Shown here piece by piece: positions 12,997-16,776 of a stretch of 16,776 nucleotides of DNA. Location of the stretch: positions 1 to 16,776 of the forward strand of contig DFPL01000169.1 of assembly GCA_002377245.1 (NCBI GenBank), written 5' to 3'. This DNA is from Enterobacteriaceae bacterium UBA3516. GTDB taxonomy: Bacteria; Pseudomonadota; Gammaproteobacteria; Enterobacterales; Enterobacteriaceae. Position numbers and translations under genes: made by a program. The notes below the pieces were generated by a model. It ran no database searches. It worked only from the letters and a program-made list of their open reading frames with translations, and was not told the origin of the DNA. How positions within the stretch are numbered: position 1 is the first letter of the stretch; each line of letters opens with the position of its first letter.

Positions 12997-13791
12997 TCAA
13001 TCCCGCAGATACACCTTACCCATCAAATAGGTCGTGGCCTGGCCGCCGATCAGCACCCTGTCGCCACGCCATTCACAGCGCAAATCACCACCACGCGCAG
13101 AGACCTGACGAGCCTGCATCACATTTTTACCCAGTTTCTCGCCCCAGTAAGGAATCAACATGCTGTGCGTGGACCCCGTCACCGGATCTTCCGGCACTGA
13201 CTCACCCGGGCAGAAGAAACGGCTGACGAAATCGTCATCATCCCCTGGGGCGGTGATACAGACCATCTTACCCAATGGGATCATGCCCGCAATGTCTGGC
13301 GTGATGGCCTCCACCTGCTGCTGGTTTTCCAGCACGACGAGGTAATCACGCGCCTCGCGTACCTCTTTGGCGCTACTGATGCCCAGGGTCTCGAAAAGCA
13401 GTGCTGGCGGTGCATCCACCGTTTCGGTCTGCCAGGCCGGAAAATCGAGGGTCAGCCAGTCGCCGTTACGGGTGACGGTGAGGGGGCCCACAAAACGGGT
13501 ATCGAAGTGAATCTGGGTATCCGGGAAGTCGAGATATTCAAAGATCACATGCGCGGCGGCGAGTGTGGCGTGGCCGCACAGGTTGATTTCATATTGCGTG
13601 GTAAACCAGCGCAGTTCGTAGCCAGTATCATTGCGGACAAAAAACGCTGTCTCAGATTGGTTATGCTGTTGTGCCATCTTAAGCAGTTGCGCGTCAGGCA
13701 GCCATTCGGTCAGCGGGCAGACGGCGGCGGCGTTACCGCCAAAGGTGCGGTCACTAAAAGCATCTACCATGTAAAAGTCGATTGTGTGCAT
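12997..13791 (-). CDS. PhzF-family isomerase/epimerase-like protein
   Basis: 264 residues. Start at ATG 13791-13789 with AAGGAAA before it; an upstream in-frame start at 13845 would add a lysine-rich tail encoded by an A-rich tandem repeat and is rejected. The two-domain PhzF fold is recognisable: MVDAFSDRTFGGNAAAV (8-24), catalytic Glu47 in NQSETAFF, LCGHATLAAAHV (71-82), and in the second half CPGESVPEDPVTGSTHSML with the conserved EDPVTG. PhzF itself isomerises a phenazine precursor; most enterobacterial homologues (YddE-like) have no proven substrate. It stands alone, convergent to the SDR operon and divergent from sotB by 172 bp. Function beyond the family is unknown. Confidence 0.87.
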   Translation of the reverse strand: MHTIDFYMVDAFSDRTFGGNAAAVCPLTEWLPDAQLLKMAQQHNQSETAFFVRNDTGYELRWFTTQYEINLCGHATLAAAHVIFEYLDFPDTQIHFDTRFVGPLTVTRNGDWLTLDFPAWQTETVDAPPALLFETLGISSAKEVREARDYLVVLENQQQVEAITPDIAGMIPLGKMVCITAPGDDDDFVSRFFCPGESVPEDPVTGSTHSMLIPYWGEKLGKNVMQARQVSARGGDLRCEWRGDRVLIGGQATTYLMGKVYLRD

Positions 13792-13795
13792 AGCG

Positions 13796-13817
13796 TTTCC
13801 TTTTGTTTTCCTTTTGT
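13796..13817. repeat. Perfect 11-bp tandem duplication in the phzF-like leader
   Basis: TTTCCTTTTGT occurs twice in tandem (13796-13806, 13807-13817). Read on the minus strand, it supplies two copies of AAAGGAAA before the phzF-like start, giving spare ribosome-binding sites. Copy-number change could tune translation, but two copies are few. Confidence 0.6.
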
Positions 13818-13871
13818 TTTTCCTCCCTAGTTTTATCACATTCACACGTCATTGTTCATACCCGATAGAAA

Positions 13872-13900
13872 TTGAGATCTTCGTCACAAAAAGTTTGTAT
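13872..13900 (+). promoter_or_regulatory. Candidate sotB promoter
   Basis: TTGAGA (13872-13877) and TTGTAT (13895-13900) are separated by 17 bp, about 64 bp before the sotB start. The -35 fits well, the -10 moderately. Confidence 0.35.
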
Positions 13901-13963
13901 TTTGAGCAGAAATGGATTTAAGATCATCGCAACTCCTTCTCCTGCTACGAATCCCAAAACACT

Positions 13964-15166
13964 ATGACAACACAAATAGTTTCACGAAAAGTCGCGTGGC
14001 TGCGAGTCGTTACGCTTGCCGTTGCTGCGTTCATTTTTAATACCACCGAATTCGTGCCGGTGGGGCTGCTGTCGGACATTGCGCAAAGTTTCAATATGGA
14101 AACGCCGCAGGTGGGGATCATGTTGACCATCTATGCCTGGGTCGTGGCATTGATGTCGCTGCCCTTTATGCTGCTCACCAGTAAGGTTGAGCGGCGCAAG
14201 CTGCTGATTGCCCTCTTCGTTCTGTTTATCGCCAGTCATGTACTCTCATTCCTGGCGTGGAATTTCGAGATTCTGGTCATAAGCCGTATTGGGATCGCCT
14301 TTGCCCATGCCATATTCTGGTCGATTACGGCATCGCTGGCCATTCGCCTTGCACCGGCAGGGAAACGTGCGCAGGCGCTGAGCCTGATTGCTACCGGCAC
14401 CGCCCTGGCGATGGTGCTTGGCATCCCGATTGGCCGTGTTGTCGGGCAGTACTTTGGCTGGCGCACCACCTTCTTCGCCATCGGATTTGGCGCGCTGGTG
14501 ACTCTGGTCTGCCTCGTCAAACTGCTGCCTTCGCTGCCGAGCGAGCATTCCGGTTCCCTGCGCAGTCTGCCTGCCCTTTTCCGCCGTCCGGCGCTGCTAA
14601 GTATTTATCTGCTGACGGTTGTCGTCGTGACCGCGCATTACACGGCCTACAGCTACATTGAACCCTTTGTGCGTGATGTCGCCGGTTTCAGCGGTAACTT
14701 CGCCACGGTGCTGTTGCTGATTCTCGGCGGTGCGGGCATTGTGGGCAGCATTCTGTTTGGCAAGCTTGGCAATAAACATGCTTCATTGCTGATCAGCGGA
14801 GCAATCGGCCTGCTGGTGCTTTCGCTATTGCTGTTGCGCTCTGCCGCAGACAGCGAACAACATCTCATCATGCTGAGCCTGTTCTGGGGCGTGGCCATTA
14901 TGATTATTGGTCTTGGCATGCAGGTAAAAGTGCTGGCGCTGGCACCGGATGCCACCGACGTTGCGATGGCGCTGTTCTCGGGGATTTTCAATATCGGCAT
15001 CGGTGCCGGTGCGCTGGTGGGGAATCAGATAAGCCTGCAGTGGTCGATGTCGGCAATTGGCTACGCCGGTGCCATTCCCGCCGTTGCGGCGCTGGTATGG
15101 TCGGTGATTATTTTCCGTCGCTGGCCGGTGTCGCTTGAAGATAACCAGCAGCCACATCATATGTAA
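13964..15166 (+). CDS. sotB: Sugar efflux transporter SotB (YdeA), MFS family
   Basis: 400 residues, 12 membrane helices expected for a major facilitator drug:H+ antiporter-type protein. The sequence runs parallel to E. coli SotB (396 residues as recalled), e.g. VSRKVAWLRVVTLAVAAFI, FNTTEFVPVGLLSDIAQSF, ISRIGIAFAHAIFWSITASL, APAGKRAQALSLIATGTALA and the late FSGIFNIGIGAGALVGNQ. The VERRKLL loop between helices 2 and 3 is the MFS motif A region. SotB exports arabinose, IPTG and related sugars from the cytoplasm. ATG 13964 aligns with the E. coli start (MTT...VSRKVAW); no strong ribosome-binding site is visible. The gene converges with marC, with a hairpin in between. Confidence 0.95.
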   Translation: MTTQIVSRKVAWLRVVTLAVAAFIFNTTEFVPVGLLSDIAQSFNMETPQVGIMLTIYAWVVALMSLPFMLLTSKVERRKLLIALFVLFIASHVLSFLAWNFEILVISRIGIAFAHAIFWSITASLAIRLAPAGKRAQALSLIATGTALAMVLGIPIGRVVGQYFGWRTTFFAIGFGALVTLVCLVKLLPSLPSEHSGSLRSLPALFRRPALLSIYLLTVVVVTAHYTAYSYIEPFVRDVAGFSGNFATVLLLILGGAGIVGSILFGKLGNKHASLLISGAIGLLVLSLLLLRSAADSEQHLIMLSLFWGVAIMIIGLGMQVKVLALAPDATDVAMALFSGIFNIGIGAGALVGNQISLQWSMSAIGYAGAIPAVAALVWSVIIFRRWPVSLEDNQQPHHM

Positions 15167-15171
15167 TCTGT

Positions 15172-15210
15172 TACGCCGTCATCCTGCCTCACTTGCGGGA
15201 TGACGGCGTA
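15172..15210. terminator. Long hairpin between convergent sotB and marC, possible bidirectional terminator
   Basis: TACGCCGTCATCCTGC (15172-15187) faces GCGGGATGACGGCGTA (15195-15210): a 16-bp stem with one G-U pair and a 7-base loop, six bases after the sotB stop. No T-run follows on either strand, so it may block exonucleases or belong to a repeat family instead of being a strict intrinsic terminator. Confidence 0.45.
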
Positions 15211-15283
15211 GCCGGCTCATCTGGCCTGACTTACCTTCCCGAAACCCCCTCTTTCATCACCTGCATGCCAGCGTTCCTCACCA

Positions 15284-15958
15284 TCAATGTGTCGCCGGGA
15301 AGTGGGTGATAATTTCCAGCACGCCATTAATGATAAACTGCACGCCCATGCAGACCAGCAGAAAGCCCATCAGACGGGAAATGGCTTCAATCCCCCCCTT
15401 GCCCACCAGACGCATAATGGCACCGGAACTGCGCAAACTTGCCCATAAAATCAGCGAAACGGCAGCGAAAATCAGCGGTGGCGCGACCCATACCACCCAC
15501 TCAGGGAAGGTGCTGCCATCGCGAACCGTGGCGGCAGAACTGATGATCATCGCGATAGTTCCGGGCCCTGCCGTGCTCGGCATCGCCAGCGGCACGAAGG
15601 CAATATTTGCCGTAGGCTCTTCTTCCAGCTCTTCCGACTTCGTTTTCACTTCAGGCGCTTCATGGGCTTTTTGCGGCGGGAACAGCATGCGAAAACCGAT
15701 AAAGGCCACAATCAGGCCACCTGCGATCCGCAGGCCGGGGATGGAGATGCCGAAGGTGTTCATCACCACCTGGCCGGCATAGTAAGCCACCATCATAATA
15801 GCGAAGACATAGATCGACGCCATTTTCGACTGCTGATTGCGTTGGGTGCTGTTCATGTTGCCGGCAAGCCCCAGAAACAGCGCCACGGTGGTTAACGGGT
15901 TCGCCAGCGGCAGCAAGACCACCAGCCCCAGTCCAATTGCTTTAAAAAGATCCATCAT
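15284..15958 (-). CDS. marC: MarC-family inner-membrane protein
   Basis: 224 residues from ATG 15958 (MMDLFKAIGLGLVVLLPLAN), which aligns with E. coli MarC (MLDLFKAIG...). An upstream in-frame ATG at 15967 sits against the GGAG site and is unlikely. Six membrane helices are evident, with the family signatures LLPLANPLTTVALFLGL near the N-terminus and FVPLAMPSTAGPGTIAMIIS in the middle; a charged loop (KTKSEELEEEP) separates the halves. MarC was once linked to multiple antibiotic resistance by position only; its role is unclear and it is not needed for Mar resistance in E. coli. It diverges from marR across the marO region. Confidence 0.95.
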   Translation of the reverse strand: MMDLFKAIGLGLVVLLPLANPLTTVALFLGLAGNMNSTQRNQQSKMASIYVFAIMMVAYYAGQVVMNTFGISIPGLRIAGGLIVAFIGFRMLFPPQKAHEAPEVKTKSEELEEEPTANIAFVPLAMPSTAGPGTIAMIISSAATVRDGSTFPEWVVWVAPPLIFAAVSLILWASLRSSGAIMRLVGKGGIEAISRLMGFLLVCMGVQFIINGVLEIITHFPATH

Positions 15959-16097
15959 TTGCTGCATTCTCCGGCAGAGTCCATCGTAGCGGGAAGTATA
16001 TCGTTATCGCCGCGCCCCTTCACATTGCTTTACGTAGGGTTACTTTTCCTGTTGAAATTCAGCCGCATAGTGAGCTTAAAGCGCGCCCTTTTTGCTG

Positions 16098-16117
16098 CTT
16101 TAGCAATTCGTGGCATA
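16098..16117. promoter_or_regulatory. Marbox (MarA/SoxS/Rob binding site) upstream of marRA
   Basis: CTTTAGCAATTCGTGGCATA, with the TTTAGCA and GTGGCAT elements of the E. coli mar marbox, lies about 16 bp upstream of the -35. This position fits autoactivation by MarA and activation by SoxS or Rob. Confidence 0.7.
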
Positions 16118-16132
16118 AGCTAATTCATTCAG

Positions 16133-16161
16133 TTGACTTATACTTGCCTGAGCAATAATAT
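16133..16161 (+). promoter_or_regulatory. marRA(B) promoter
   Basis: TTGACT (16133-16138) and TAATAT (16156-16161) with a 17-bp spacer match the E. coli mar promoter in position and sequence, 36 bp before marR. Confidence 0.8.
16144..16155. promoter_or_regulatory. MarR operator site I in marO
   Basis: TTGCCTGAGCAA, a TTGC/GCAA dyad between the -35 and -10, corresponds to E. coli site I (TTGCCTGGGCAA). MarR bound here blocks RNA polymerase. Confidence 0.75.
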
Positions 16162-16179
16162 CTGCCGTGACTAATCTAC

Positions 16180-16191
16180 TTGCCGGGGCAA
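16180..16191. promoter_or_regulatory. MarR operator site II in marO
   Basis: TTGCCGGGGCAA, the second TTGC/GCAA dyad, lies just before the marR GTG start, as in E. coli (TTGCCAGGGCAA), 36 bp centre to centre from site I. Confidence 0.75.
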
Positions 16192-16196
16192 CCATT

Positions 16197-16631
16197 GTGA
16201 AAAGCACAAGTGATCTGTTTAACGAAATCATTCCACTTGGTCGCTTGATCCATATGGTTAACCAGAAAAAAGACCGTTTACTGAATGACTACCTGTCTCC
16301 GTTCGATATCACGGCAACGCAATTTAAGGTGCTTTGCTCTATCCGCTGCCAGGTGTGCATCACGCCGGTCGAATTAAAAAAAGTGTTATCGGTCGATTTG
16401 GGCGCTTTGACGCGCATGCTGGACAGGCTCGTCTGTAAAGGCTGGATTGAACGTCACCCGAATCCACACGATAAGCGCGGCATCCTTGTGCAGTTAACCA
16501 CCGAGGGCAAGGCGTTGATTGAGCAATGTCACCAATTAGTAGGGCAAGACCTGCACCAGGAACTAACAAAAAACTTATCGGCAGACGAAGTGGCAACGCT
16601 TGAGTATTTGCTCAAGAAAGTCTTGCCGTAA
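16197..16631 (+). CDS. marR: Multiple antibiotic resistance repressor MarR
   Basis: 144 residues from GTG 16197, the same rare start and length as E. coli marR; the further upstream GTG at 16167 lies within the operator region and is rejected. The winged helix-turn-helix core is intact: [31 protein letters not shown] then the wing [15 protein letters not shown]; the dimer helices (residues 6-30 and 120-144, ending [14 protein letters not shown]) are nearly identical to E. coli. MarR represses its own operon at marO and is released by salicylate, copper-oxidised disulfides and other ligands. The Cys in GWIERHP-proximal VCKGW corresponds to E. coli Cys80, used in copper sensing. marA follows 11 bp downstream. 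Confidence 0.96.
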
Positions 16632-16642
16632 AACAACGAGGT

Positions 16643-16776
16643 ATGACGATGTCCAGACGCAATACTGACGCTATCACCATTCATAGCATTTTGGACTGGA
16701 TCGAAGATAACCTGGAATCTCCACTCTCTCTTGAGAAAGTGTCTGAGCGTTCAGGTTACTCAAAATGGCACCTGCA
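16643..16776 (+). CDS. marA: AraC/XylS-family activator MarA, N-terminal 44 residues; cut by window edge
   Basis: ATG 16643 opens [20 protein letters not shown] and continues into [24 protein letters not shown] before the window ends, matching the start of E. coli MarA (about 127-129 residues) almost exactly. The visible part includes the first helix-turn-helix of the AraC-type DNA-binding domain, with SKWHLQ beginning the recognition helix. MarA activates efflux, porin-repression and detoxification genes at marboxes, including the one at 16098-16117. It is co-transcribed with marR; GAGG precedes the start. Confidence 0.95.

Noticed and set aside
12331..13030. Several plus-strand open frames of 60-99 codons in the region downstream of the SDR gene
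   Set aside because: They overlap each other and the repeats, have no ribosome-binding sites, and show Arg/Gly/Pro-rich composition typical of GC-rich non-coding DNA.

Overview
The window comes from a member of the Enterobacteriaceae that is not E. coli K-12. Both ends carry proteins that I recognise as close orthologues of E. coli chromosomal genes. On the left are sad (yneI, cut by the window edge) and its divergent LysR regulator ptrR (yneJ). On the right are sotB, marC, the marO regulatory region, marR and the start of marA. The general GC level and gene style fit an Enterobacter/Lelliottia/Citrobacter-like genome; I cannot name the species. No tRNA, rRNA, integrase, transposase or CRISPR array is visible.

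Layout. 1-1742: sad (-) and ptrR (+), with a shared promoter/operator gap. 1696-3271: a GNAT acetyltransferase (-) whose 3' end overlaps ptrR, then an L-lactate/2-hydroxyacid dehydrogenase-like gene (+). 3284-12283: an accessory catabolic divergon. Leftwards run dtnK-like kinase, pdxA2-like dehydrogenase and a DeoR-type regulator. Rightwards run an iron-type alcohol dehydrogenase, a DapA/NanA-superfamily aldolase, an SSS sodium:solute symporter, an Asp-box (sialidase-fold) protein without signal peptide, a YhcH-family protein and an SDR oxidoreductase. 12284-12996: a gene-free stretch with an inverted-repeat-bounded, highly foldable element of about 460 bp and GC-rich repeats. 12997-13791: a PhzF-family protein (-). 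13964-16776: sotB, marC and the mar operon.

How the genes may work together. The kinase plus PdxA2 pair is the known route that phosphorylates a C4 sugar acid (D-threonate or D-erythronate) and oxidatively decarboxylates the phosphate to dihydroxyacetone phosphate. On the other strand, symporter + YhcH (known in the sialic acid pathway as an anomerase feeding NanA) + a Schiff-base aldolase + an Asp-box protein looks like uptake and cleavage of a cyclic 2-keto sugar acid or its conjugate, with the SDR and Fe-ADH handling carbonyl/alcohol steps. The actual substrate cannot be read from sequence. The 174-bp gap between the two arms holds a good CRP site placed near -41 of candidate -10 elements in both directions, and four copies of a TGATTGA heptamer arranged as two palindromes, which are likely operators of the DeoR regulator.

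From memory, E. coli K-12 has only yneK between yneJ (ptrR) and sotB, so the roughly 12 kb between ptrR and sotB appears to be a variable insertion region. The most novel items are the catabolic divergon and the 12315-12775 element.
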